A stretch of DNA of 64,000 bases, taken from NCBI RefSeq assembly GCF_030538595.1, contig NZ_JAUNTS010000002.1, positions 214,353 to 278,352 on the forward strand, written 5' to 3'. Numbering within the stretch: the stretch's first letter is position 1; each line of letters starts with the position of its first letter. The notes under the pieces are model-generated. The model saw nothing but the letters and a program-made list of their open reading frames with translations. It did no database searches and was not told the origin of the DNA. The stretch is from Kocuria sp. Its GTDB lineage: Bacteria; Actinomycetota; Actinomycetes; Actinomycetales; Micrococcaceae. Shown in pieces: positions 52,813 to 61,019 of the stretch. The translations under genes were made by a program, and so were the position numbers.

Positions 52813-55604
52813 TCTTGGATTCCTTCGTGGATAGCTTTTAATGTGTCGGAACGACTCATGGGGTTGTGGCCGCTGGACTCATCTTCATATCTACGAATCT
52901 GCAGATTGGCCGTGAGGTCAGGGTTTTCTCTGGCGAACTCCTCCACCTGGGGTAGGTCCACGACCCGATCGTGGCCGGAGGAAACATTCACCCAATACGT
53001 CACAGCGGTGGGATATCCCTGTGCTTGCCACAGTCTGAGGACACTGGTTCTGTAGGGATGTTGCTGGCGAAGATCCGCCGGCAACTTTCCCTCAAATCTG
53101 CGATTCCGAAGTTCGTTGACAGCGGCAGCCATCCAACGTGTCCAATCAATTTGTGCATTGTTGACCACCGCCGTAGAACCGTGGTCCAGGACCGCGGAGG
53201 ACCATGCCCAGAAGCCACCGGCGGACGAACCAAAATAAACCCTGTTTTCCGAGCCATACACACCCAGTGCTCCAGCGAGCAACTTGAGCGCTAGGGCTGC
53301 CGGTGGGATCGAGCTCAGATCATTGGACACCTGCCCCCATGACAAGCTGAGTGCACCTTCCCCGATGCTCCCGGGATCCGCCACATAGATCTGAGAACAC
53401 GGGATGTCCTCCCACCAGGAGGATCTTTGAAATATCGGCGCCCCTTGCGAACGTACCAAGTCCACAGCTCCGTTGAATAAGGTGAGAACCTTCTGGGAGT
53501 CCTGGCGGCGAACCACCAGGAGCGGAACCACCGTTTCCTCCAGGTCAATGTCCACTCGCGTGGCCACATCACACGGAAAATCGGTTGTCTGGAGCCCAGC
53601 CATGTCATGCGGTCGCATCCGAGGAAAGCGTCCGTAATAGGGCTTGGTGGTGGTCGGATGGTCTACACCCACATCCGATGGGCCGGTTGCTGCCTTGGCG
53701 TGGAATTGCACATTTTCAATGTGAGCGCGGCTCGCTTTGGACCACGTCTCATTGAGTGATTGATCGGTCAAGGCGATGGCACTCACTTCCACAACATCGC
53801 CAGCTTGTAAGTCCGTTGCGCTCACATGCACGGGCAGCTTGGACCCGCCACCGTCCCAGGAGGCGCGCAAACGCCCATTGACATAAACCTGCATCCGCCA
53901 GTAGTCACGCGCTGTGGGATGGCCGTACCTTGAAGTCACCGTGAAACTCAAATCGCCGGGGCGGCGCAAGGGTGTGAATCGTCGGCCAGCTACCACGCCG
54001 GTCTGGAACCAGCGTTTCGGGATCCGCAGCTGGTCCCCGTCTTGGTCCAGAGTCTGCAATGGGTGTTCACCATGCCGCACAAAGAGATGTGGCTCCAAGT
54101 CCACTGCAGGTACGGCAGGTGTGTCTGGGAGTTGGCCCTTTCGACGGTCATCTCTGGTGATCTCATAGAGGTTCCGCACGTCGTTCTTTCCCAGGAAATT
54201 CAAGATGGGATGTGCTGCGTTTATTAATTCAGAATAAAAGAACCCGTCTTTACGGTCACCCAAAGGGAAAGACAAACTTATGTCCAGGATGCGTCTGACA
54301 TTGAAGCCCACCAGCGTCTGGAAGGCTATATCAGTTTCATTCATGACCTCCGAACCCCAGCGCCCCATCCGCATTTCCCAGTAATAAAGGTCACGCTTGT
54401 GATAGCCGTGAAGATCGCCATCGTACTGCCAGCGCTTCACACCATCTTCAAAGTAAGCCAGTCGCTCAGCTTCGGGCTCGGACGATCTGACCCGCTCCAT
54501 TCGACGCAAGAACAGAGCTTGAAGGGAGTCCAAGTTGTCGTTGTCCTTTGTGACGCCCCAGTAGGCGCGCCCAACCTCACAACCAAACCCCCGTAAATGG
54601 ACGTAATTGGCACCACCGAATTCTCGAACGTAATGCGGCAAGAGCCAGGCTCCGTGGTTGACAGTGGTGTTCTTGGCAACAACGCTGCTCAACTCATTGT
54701 CAAGAGTTTCCCCTTTGTCTTCGATGAAAAAGTAGGAATGCTTGGTTTCCGGTAGGAGATCAAGTAGTTTGTCAACAATTGCTTTGTCCCGAGCATAAGA
54801 CTTCAGGAATTTTGAATCTCTCACGCTCCGCGTGGTGTACGTAAACGTCTCTATTTGCTGGTGATAGGGCCAACTCAGAGCCAAACTTGTACGGCTGTCT
54901 GCGCCGCCAGTAAGGGACAAGACGAGTCTGCTGTTGCGCTGAGCCGTCAGCTGATCCATCTGACGGTTCCACATGTTGCGCACGGCTGTGGTCCGCTGCT
55001 GCACTGAAAGTTCGCCATAGGGGTTTGCCTGTCGGGGGAAAAAACGGTGAACCTCCCAAGTGTCCAGGAGCAGACTGTGGTTGGGCAGCAGGGCTTCCAG
55101 ACCCAAAAAGGGAGTACGGCTCCATGCCGCTGCGGTGTTGTTGGCCCCTTGATCATCAGATCGCGCATCGTGCGGTGCCAGATCGTTGATGAGGTGGACG
55201 TGGCTGCTCACCAAAGACGTCGACGGGGAAAAATACACAGACCTCATGCCCATGGCATCCTGGTAGAGCTCAGTCTGTTCACCGTCACCAACCAACACGA
55301 CGTACCGACCGCCCATGACGTCGAGCTCATCCAGGAAGCGATCGACAGATTCCAGCCGCGCCTCCAAGAGCCGCTGAGCAGGCACCACGGAGCGAGGATC
55401 AGATCCCGCGTACAGGCATAGTCCGTGGACCAATACCCACGTTCCATGACCCGATGTGCTCACATTGATCGGTTCGGAAGGATCATAGCTGTAGACCCAC
55501 TTGCCAGGAACCAAAGTCTCACTGGACCAGCCTTGGGGTAGCTCCAGGTCAACCGTTCCGGTGTGCACAATGAATCCGCGGCTGTATGGCTGCGCTATGG
55601 GCAC
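52809..55604 (-). CDS. Asparagine-synthetase-like/Asp2-like fusion protein
   Basis: 931 residues. The N-terminal ~190 residues look like a class II glutaminase fold (MGGRYVVLVGDGEQ, QDAMGMRSVYFSP), but the required Cys at position 2 is absent. An ATP-pyrophosphatase domain follows with LSLTGGADSRTS (230-240), the counterpart of SGGxDS in asparagine synthetase. After a Pro-rich linker, a beta-rich region (about 515-640) and an alpha/beta-hydrolase part with FGSSAGGFWAW (near 790) and VSSGHDRVV resemble Asp2. I infer adenylation or amidation of a carboxyl group, perhaps the polymer's uronate, plus acyl transfer. GTG 55604 has GGAAGG. It is a tandem paralog of the next gene. Confidence 0.78.
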   Translation of the reverse strand: MPIAQPYSRGFIVHTGTVDLELPQGWSSETLVPGKWVYSYDPSEPINVSTSGHGTWVLVHGLCLYAGSDPRSVVPAQRLLEARLESVDRFLDELDVMGGRYVVLVGDGEQTELYQDAMGMRSVYFSPSTSLVSSHVHLINDLAPHDARSDDQGANNTAAAWSRTPFLGLEALLPNHSLLLDTWEVHRFFPRQANPYGELSVQQRTTAVRNMWNRQMDQLTAQRNSRLVLSLTGGADSRTSLALSWPYHQQIETFTYTTRSVRDSKFLKSYARDKAIVDKLLDLLPETKHSYFFIEDKGETLDNELSSVVAKNTTVNHGAWLLPHYVREFGGANYVHLRGFGCEVGRAYWGVTKDNDNLDSLQALFLRRMERVRSSEPEAERLAYFEDGVKRWQYDGDLHGYHKRDLYYWEMRMGRWGSEVMNETDIAFQTLVGFNVRRILDISLSFPLGDRKDGFFYSELINAAHPILNFLGKNDVRNLYEITRDDRRKGQLPDTPAVPAVDLEPHLFVRHGEHPLQTLDQDGDQLRIPKRWFQTGVVAGRRFTPLRRPGDLSFTVTSRYGHPTARDYWRMQVYVNGRLRASWDGGGSKLPVHVSATDLQAGDVVEVSAIALTDQSLNETWSKASRAHIENVQFHAKAATGPSDVGVDHPTTTKPYYGRFPRMRPHDMAGLQTTDFPCDVATRVDIDLEETVVPLLVVRRQDSQKVLTLFNGAVDLVRSQGAPIFQRSSWWEDIPCSQIYVADPGSIGEGALSLSWGQVSNDLSSIPPAALALKLLAGALGVYGSENRVYFGSSAGGFWAWSSAVLDHGSTAVVNNAQIDWTRWMAAAVNELRNRRFEGKLPADLRQQHPYRTSVLRLWQAQGYPTAVTYWVNVSSGHDRVVDLPQVEEFARENPDLTANLQIRRYEDESSGHNPMSRSDTLKAIHEGIQE

Positions 55605-55683
55605 GTAGATCCTTCCTCTTCAGTGCGTTGCAAGGCTGACGCTGCGCCATCTTTGGCTCTCTGACTGGATCGGTTTTCACGCG

Positions 55684-58506
55684 TCAATCAGCCAAGATGG
55701 CCGCTATGGTGCTGCGTTGGTCCAGCGGCGAATGGATGGCCTTCTCATGGCAGTATTCATGGATGTACAGATTGGCTGCAAGCTCCGGGTGCTGGGCTTT
55801 GAAGGAGTTGACGCGGGGCAACTCCACCTGGGCCTCATAGGGAGTTGCTGTGTTCACCCAGTAATCCACCCGAGTGGGGTGGTGCATCATGCGCCAAGCC
55901 TCCAACACATCGCATCTGCCCGGGTGGCTGTGGCGAAATCCCTCCAAGGATTGACCCGCGAACCTCTGTGCGAGCAGATCGGCGCTGGATGCGGAGGACC
56001 ACCTGGTCCAGTCGGTCTGTGGATTGCTGACCACCGCCCGTGATCCAGCATCCAGAATCGCCGCATTCCAGGCCCAGAATCCACCGGAAGATGATCCAAA
56101 ATAGGTTCGATCATCCGCCTGACCAGCCCCCAAGATTTCTGCCACAGCTTTGATTGCTCGAACTGCGGAAGGGATGGCTGATTGTTCCGGCTGCAATTGT
56201 CCCCATGATGTTCGCAGAGCGCGGGGGCCTGTTGAGGCCGGGTCGGCAACATGGATCTGGTGGATATTGATCTTTGGCCACCAGCTGCTTCGTTGAAATG
56301 CGGGCGCGCCCATGGTGGTGCTGGTGTCCACGGGACCATCAAACATGGCCACGGCGCGGTTTCCAGCTCGGCGGACCACCAACAGAGGCAGCACATCAGT
56401 GCCCAGATCAACTTCCAGGCGCGTGGGTACATCGACGGCGAAATCATCTATTGACAGGGCTGTCAGGTCACCTACATGGAAGTAGGTGTCTTGCAAGCTC
56501 CGACGGAGCAATGCACCAGGTGCATCCGCTGTCACTGTCACGCTTCGCAGCGCAGCCGCTGGTTCAAAGGCGACCTCCTGCAACCAGATGCGGCTGGCCC
56601 GCTCCCAGGACTCACGCTCATGGTCACGCAGTGGGCAGCCGACAACTTCCACAACGTCACCAGGCTCCAACCCATCCACACTCACATGTACCGGGGCCTT
56701 GGAGATCCCCCCGTCCCAGGAGGCCAGCATGCGGTTGTTGACCCACACCTGATACCGCCAGTTGCCACCCCCGCGTTCATGGCCGTAACGACTGACAACT
56801 GTGAATTTCAACGTTCCCGATGCGGCCATGGGTGTGAACGCTCGGCTCACCAATTGCCCACTCCTGAAGTGCGCAATTGGTAGATGCACCTGATCGGTCA
56901 AGGCTGGCAGCCGCTCGACGACTGCACCGTGATGCCGCACCTCAAGTTCGGGTTCCAGCGACGGTCCTGCCATGGTTTCTGATCGGTGGGCGGGGGTCGG
57001 AGCATCGGGTGAGGTGGCTGGTTCGGGGATACTCGGCTGAGAGGAAACAGCAGAGTCCCGAACGATCTCATACAGGTTGCGTTCATCGTTGAAACCCACA
57101 AAGTTCAAGATGGGAAACACTTGATTAATCAACTCTGCAAAAAGGAAAGATTCTTTACGCTGTTCAATTGGAAATGACAGCGTCATTTCCAACAAGGAAC
57201 GAACGTTCATGGCCGCACAGGTCTCGAAAGCCACGTCTGTTTCATTGCAGATTTCGGCGGACCAGCGCCCCAGTCGAATTTCCCAGTAGTACAGATCACG
57301 CCGATGAAATCCATACAAATTTTGATGGTACCCCCAGCGCTGATACCCGTCAGTAAACTCTTGAATGCGCTGGTTCAGCGGCATGTGGCCGGCGTCCTTC
57401 TTGGTTCGCCGTAAGTAATACTTCTGCAGGTTTTCCTGCGAGTTGACCGACTTCAAGTCTGTCCAAGAGCTCTTTCCCACAGCACTTGCGTTGCCACGGA
57501 TGTGGATCACCTTGTCGCCGGGGAAGCTGCGCATGTAATGCGGCAACAGCCATTTGAAATGATTACCCACCGAGTTGGCATCTACCAGAGCCTGCTGGCC
57601 GGGTGGGAGCTTTTCATGGCGGTCTTCAATGTGAAAGTAGGTGTGTCCTGCCGCTGGTATGTGTTCCAGGAGCTTGTCCACCACGGCTTCATCACGCGCG
57701 ATCATCCCCTTACGCAGATCATCACCCGGAGTCCGCGAGGTGTAGGTGAACATTTGAATCCGGTCCAAATGCGCACGGCTCAACGCCATACTCGTCCGGC
57801 TGTCCCAGCCTCCAGTCAGAGACATGATCAGGTCGGCATTCTGGTTGGTGAGATCCAGCATCATCCGGTCCCATTTGCGCTGAAACAGGGAAACGCGATC
57901 GGCCACGCTCAAATGCTCATAACGGTTCTCCGCGCGCGGGAAAAATCTCTCTATGGTCCAGGACCCCAGAGTCAAACTGTGGTTGGGTAGCAGGGCCTCA
58001 ATACCCACCCATGGCGAACGCCCCCAGGCGGTCATGAAGCCAGCTCGACCCTCGGCAAGAGTTCGTTCCCTGTGTGGCGCCACATCGTGAATGAGATTGG
58101 CATGGCTGGAAACCAGTGCAGCGCCTTCGGACACGTAGATGGTGCGCATGCCCGTGGCATCTTGATACAGCGCAACGGTCTCACCATCACCTTGGAGCAC
58201 AAGGTGACGGCCCCCGTAGTCATCCAACGCGTCCAGAAAGGCAGTCTGGGACTGTTGCCAGGCATCCAGCAATCGCTGGGCCGGGTTCAGCTCACGGGTG
58301 TCCTGGCCGCTGTAGAGCAGCAGTCCATGGGCCAGAACCCAACGGCCGTCGTCGTCGCCTGCCCAGAACGGAGTGAGCAGAGGATCGTGCGCGAACACCC
58401 ACCCGCTGGACCCAAGATTCATCTGATGCCATCCAGCAGGTGCCTGGACAGCATGGTCAGCCCTGGAAATCAGCAGGCCACGCGGGTAGGGGTGGAGTGC
58501 AACCAA
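55684..58506 (-). CDS. Asparagine-synthetase-like/Asp2-like fusion protein, paralog
   Basis: About 940 residues, with the same layout as its neighbour throughout: glutaminase-like fold without Cys2 (GGRHLVLQGDGE, QDATGMRTIYVSE), MSLTGGWDSRTSMAL as the PP-loop, HRRDLYYWEIRLGRWSAEIC, a longer linker, RYGHERGGGNWRYQVWVNNR in the beta-rich part, and YFGSSSGGFWAWN as the hydrolase nucleophile region. I chose TTG 58506 because AAAGGA lies at good spacing; an ATG at 58554 is also in frame. The divergence between copies is clear but every motif is kept, so both are probably active with different substrates. It follows wecB by 81 bases. Confidence 0.77.
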   Translation of the reverse strand: MVALHPYPRGLLISRADHAVQAPAGWHQMNLGSSGWVFAHDPLLTPFWAGDDDGRWVLAHGLLLYSGQDTRELNPAQRLLDAWQQSQTAFLDALDDYGGRHLVLQGDGETVALYQDATGMRTIYVSEGAALVSSHANLIHDVAPHRERTLAEGRAGFMTAWGRSPWVGIEALLPNHSLTLGSWTIERFFPRAENRYEHLSVADRVSLFQRKWDRMMLDLTNQNADLIMSLTGGWDSRTSMALSRAHLDRIQMFTYTSRTPGDDLRKGMIARDEAVVDKLLEHIPAAGHTYFHIEDRHEKLPPGQQALVDANSVGNHFKWLLPHYMRSFPGDKVIHIRGNASAVGKSSWTDLKSVNSQENLQKYYLRRTKKDAGHMPLNQRIQEFTDGYQRWGYHQNLYGFHRRDLYYWEIRLGRWSAEICNETDVAFETCAAMNVRSLLEMTLSFPIEQRKESFLFAELINQVFPILNFVGFNDERNLYEIVRDSAVSSQPSIPEPATSPDAPTPAHRSETMAGPSLEPELEVRHHGAVVERLPALTDQVHLPIAHFRSGQLVSRAFTPMAASGTLKFTVVSRYGHERGGGNWRYQVWVNNRMLASWDGGISKAPVHVSVDGLEPGDVVEVVGCPLRDHERESWERASRIWLQEVAFEPAAALRSVTVTADAPGALLRRSLQDTYFHVGDLTALSIDDFAVDVPTRLEVDLGTDVLPLLVVRRAGNRAVAMFDGPVDTSTTMGAPAFQRSSWWPKINIHQIHVADPASTGPRALRTSWGQLQPEQSAIPSAVRAIKAVAEILGAGQADDRTYFGSSSGGFWAWNAAILDAGSRAVVSNPQTDWTRWSSASSADLLAQRFAGQSLEGFRHSHPGRCDVLEAWRMMHHPTRVDYWVNTATPYEAQVELPRVNSFKAQHPELAANLYIHEYCHEKAIHSPLDQRSTIAAILAD

Positions 58507-58587
58507 TGGGTGTGTCCTTTGGAGGATGAGGACCGAGTGACCCGCGCGCCTCACAAGGGCGGGCGGAGCCGTGGTGTGGCCAACCGT

Positions 58588-59751
58588 TCAGTGAGCGGTC
58601 TCAAGACCTGGATCAAAGTCCGCGATCCGCTGACCCATCTCAAACATCTGTTCAATGGCAGCTACGGTGCGTTCGGCAGCTTTGCCGTCACCGTAAGGAT
58701 TCACGGCGTTTGCCATGGCGTCGTAGATCGCGTGGTTGTGCAGCAGTGTGTTGACTTCTTCCACAATGCGCTCTTCGTCGGTGCCGATCAGCTTGACGGT
58801 ACCGGCGGTGACGGCTTCCGGGCGCTCCGTGTTCTCGCGCATGACCAAAACGGGTTTACCCAGGGAGGGAGCTTCTTCCTGCACACCACCGGAATCCGTG
58901 AGCACAATGTCAGCCACGGACAGCATGCGGGTGAATTCGCCATAGGCCATGGGTTCAGTGACGTGAACATTGGTCAGGCCTTCGATGGCCGGCAGAACAG
59001 CCTCACGAACCACGGGATTGCGGTGGGCGGGGAGCACAATGGTCAGATCGGGCTCTGCTTGTGCAATGCGGGCTAGAGCCCGCCCAACACCACGCATGGC
59101 TTCACCTTGGTTTTCCCGCCGGTGAGTGGTGACCAGCAGGGTCTTGCCGCTGCGCTGAGCAATCTCTTCCAATTCCGGATCGGAGAAGGGCAGTGCTCTG
59201 GCCACGGTGTGGTGAAGCGCATCAATCACGGTATTACCGGTGACCACAATGTCATCACCGTTGATGGCTTCAGCCAGCAAGTTCCGCTTGGAAATGTCCG
59301 TGGGGGCCAGGTGCAGACTGGTGATCTGTGAGGTCAATTTCCGGTTGGCTTCCTCCGGGAACGGAGAGAGCAAGTTGAAAGAACGCAGACCGGCCTCAGC
59401 GTGGATCACGGGGATACCACGGTAGAACGCCGCAATGGCACCGGCCGTTGACGTGGTGGTGTCACCCTGGACAATCACAGCATCCGGCGCAGATTCTTCA
59501 AAGATCGCATCCAGTCCCTGCACCGTACGGGTGAGCACACCGTTCAGGGTTTGGCGTGGCTGGATGATGTTGAGGTCATGATCGGGTGTGATGTCAAAGA
59601 TCTCATTGACTTGATCCAACATTTCCCGGTGCTGGCCAGTGACCGTGACCACGCAGTCAAAGTTGGATGATGCCTGGAGGGCCTTGACGATTGGGGCCAT
59701 TTTGATGGCCTCGGGACGTGTCCCGTAGATCGGCATGATGGTTCGGGTCAT
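58588..59751 (-). CDS. wecB: UDP-N-acetylglucosamine 2-epimerase WecB
   Basis: 387 residues, non-hydrolysing UDP-GlcNAc 2-epimerase giving UDP-ManNAc, the substrate of WecC. MPIYGTRPEAIKMAPIVKAL opens the protein; VTVTGQHREMLDQV, VQGDTTTSTAGAIAAFY, IHAEAGLRSFN, FPEEANRKL and LTDSGGVQEEAPSLGKPVLV are diagnostic. ATG 59751 fits the family start and has GGGAAG upstream; the longer frame to 59832 does not. The response regulator gene lies upstream on the same strand, 130 bases away, so the wecB run may have its own promoter or read through from there. Confidence 0.94.
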   Translation of the reverse strand: MTRTIMPIYGTRPEAIKMAPIVKALQASSNFDCVVTVTGQHREMLDQVNEIFDITPDHDLNIIQPRQTLNGVLTRTVQGLDAIFEESAPDAVIVQGDTTTSTAGAIAAFYRGIPVIHAEAGLRSFNLLSPFPEEANRKLTSQITSLHLAPTDISKRNLLAEAINGDDIVVTGNTVIDALHHTVARALPFSDPELEEIAQRSGKTLLVTTHRRENQGEAMRGVGRALARIAQAEPDLTIVLPAHRNPVVREAVLPAIEGLTNVHVTEPMAYGEFTRMLSVADIVLTDSGGVQEEAPSLGKPVLVMRENTERPEAVTAGTVKLIGTDEERIVEEVNTLLHNHAIYDAMANAVNPYGDGKAAERTVAAIEQMFEMGQRIADFDPGLETAH

Positions 59752-59881
59752 GGCAACTCTTCCCGCTGTGAAGGCCAGCTGTTTGGTGGACATGGGAAAC
59801 TGGGGACAGCATACGGGAGGTAGCCGCTCCATGACCGAATGGCGTCAATTACGTTGCATAGGTCTGCCGCAGCTTGGTGTG

Positions 59882-60541
59882 TCACAGTTCCACCAGCCCG
59901 GCTTTGTGCGCGGCAATCACCAGCTGCAGCCGATCCCGCACCCCAAACTTGCTGACCAAGTGAGTCACGTGCAACTTGACGGATTTCTCCGTAATCCCCA
60001 TCACGTCAGCTACCTCCCTGTTGCTGCAGCCTGTGGCCAGATGCCGCAAGACTTCTGCTTCACGGGATGTCAAGGTGACGGCCGGTGGCAGATCACTGCG
60101 CCGATCCCCGTCCCTCAAATGCCCCACAACCGCATCCAGGGCCTTGGGAGACAGTTCTGTACGCCCAGTCAACGCTCGACGAACGGTGGTCAGAATTCGC
60201 TCCGGAGGGTCTGATTTCAGAACGTACCCGAGCGCTCCGGCGCGCAAGGCAGGTACGACGGCGTCCGCAGTGGTGAACGTGGTGATCATGACCACCCGGG
60301 TGGCAGGTAAAGCCCGTAGCAATTCAGCTGTGGCCTCCACCCCGTCCACCCGGGGCATTTGAATGTCCATCAACACTATGTCCGGGCGCAGATTACTCGC
60401 CATCTGCACCGCAGAACGGCCATCAGCAGCAGTACCCACCACTTCCATGTCACCGGCGCTACCCACGTAGACGGACAGCGTTTCTCTCACCACAGCCTCG
60501 TCATCTGCAATCAGCACGCGGTAGTTGCCACGGGTCATCAT
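59882..60541 (-). CDS. NarL/LuxR-type response regulator
   Basis: 219 residues. The receiver domain has IADDEAV for the acidic pocket, the phospho-acceptor D59 in IVLMDIQMPRVDG, a Thr in MITTFTT and a Lys in YVLKSDPP. The C-terminal LuxR helix-turn-helix reads LTSREAEVLRHLATGCSNRE and VMGITEKSVKLHVTHLVSK. It is divergent from the peptide/histidine kinase pair, its likely partner, and is upstream of wecB on the same strand, so it may control the polysaccharide genes as well as its own region. Two consecutive ATG codons make the start ambiguous by one residue. Confidence 0.92.
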   Translation of the reverse strand: MMTRGNYRVLIADDEAVVRETLSVYVGSAGDMEVVGTAADGRSAVQMASNLRPDIVLMDIQMPRVDGVEATAELLRALPATRVVMITTFTTADAVVPALRAGALGYVLKSDPPERILTTVRRALTGRTELSPKALDAVVGHLRDGDRRSDLPPAVTLTSREAEVLRHLATGCSNREVADVMGITEKSVKLHVTHLVSKFGVRDRLQLVIAAHKAGLVEL

Positions 60542-60624
60542 GTCTACGGATGCGCTCCTCTGGTTGGGAAGTCTCCGGCGAGTGGTCAGTCAGTTTCCCG
60601 CACGGTAGGCCATACCGAGAAACC

Positions 60625-60658
60625 GCAGGTGGCCCAATCTGCCACCGTTTCCACCTGC
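60625..60658. promoter_or_regulatory. Inverted repeat between response regulator and peptide gene
   Basis: GCAGGTGG (60625-60632) and CCACCTGC (60651-60658) are perfect 8-bp arms 18 bases apart in the divergent region; GGTGGC/GCCACC can also pair inside it. It is a candidate binding site for the adjacent LuxR-type regulator. No promoter boxes are convincing here. Confidence 0.4.
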
Positions 60659-60808
60659 CAATTTGTCCCCACTCCGGTCACATTGCCTGGTCAGCGGGTG
60701 AAATTCGTGAAATCAGAATATCCTGGACAGTGTGGATGTGTGCTGACTTGCAACAACGGCACCGTGGCAATCCGCATCACCAACCCACCGGTTCCATTAG
60801 GAGTAGAC

Positions 60809-61018
60809 ATGTCATTCTTCACACGAACCCGTAAGGCCGCCAGTGCGGCAGCATTGGCCGGCGCCATGTTGGTCAGCGGGGGACTGGCCACCGCCGCCAT
60901 CGCACCATCTGTGACAGCTGGGGGCAGCCAATCCGTCACACACAGCCAAGCCGTCAAGGCTGAACCCGCAGTCTTCGTGAGCTTGCTGTGTCAGTACTAC
61001 GGGCGCTGCTCTAGGTAA
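60809..61018 (+). CDS. Small secreted Cys-containing peptide, putative kinase ligand
   Basis: 69 residues, with AGGAG at ideal spacing before ATG 60809. Basic MSFFTRTRKAAS then a hydrophobic core (about 11-32) form a Sec signal, with possible cleavage after VTA (37). The mature ~32 residues end VFVSLLCQYYGRCSR, with two Cys five residues apart (61 and 67). The stop is one base before the kinase GTG, so the two are cotranslated. I know no named family. Secretion plus kinase linkage suggests an autoinducing or sensed peptide; a small wall or toxin-like peptide is the alternative. Confidence 0.75.
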   Translation: MSFFTRTRKAASAAALAGAMLVSGGLATAAIAPSVTAGGSQSVTHSQAVKAEPAVFVSLLCQYYGRCSR

Positions 61019-61019
61019 C

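Noticed and set aside
52809..55604. True asparagine synthetase AsnB.
   Set aside because: The N-terminal Cys nucleophile is absent, the PP-loop is TGGADS and a large hydrolase domain is fused, so asparagine synthesis is unlikely.
58072..59076. 334-residue plus-strand open frame across wecB and the AsnB-like gene.
   Set aside because: It is antisense to two genes with clear motifs and has no recognisable domain.
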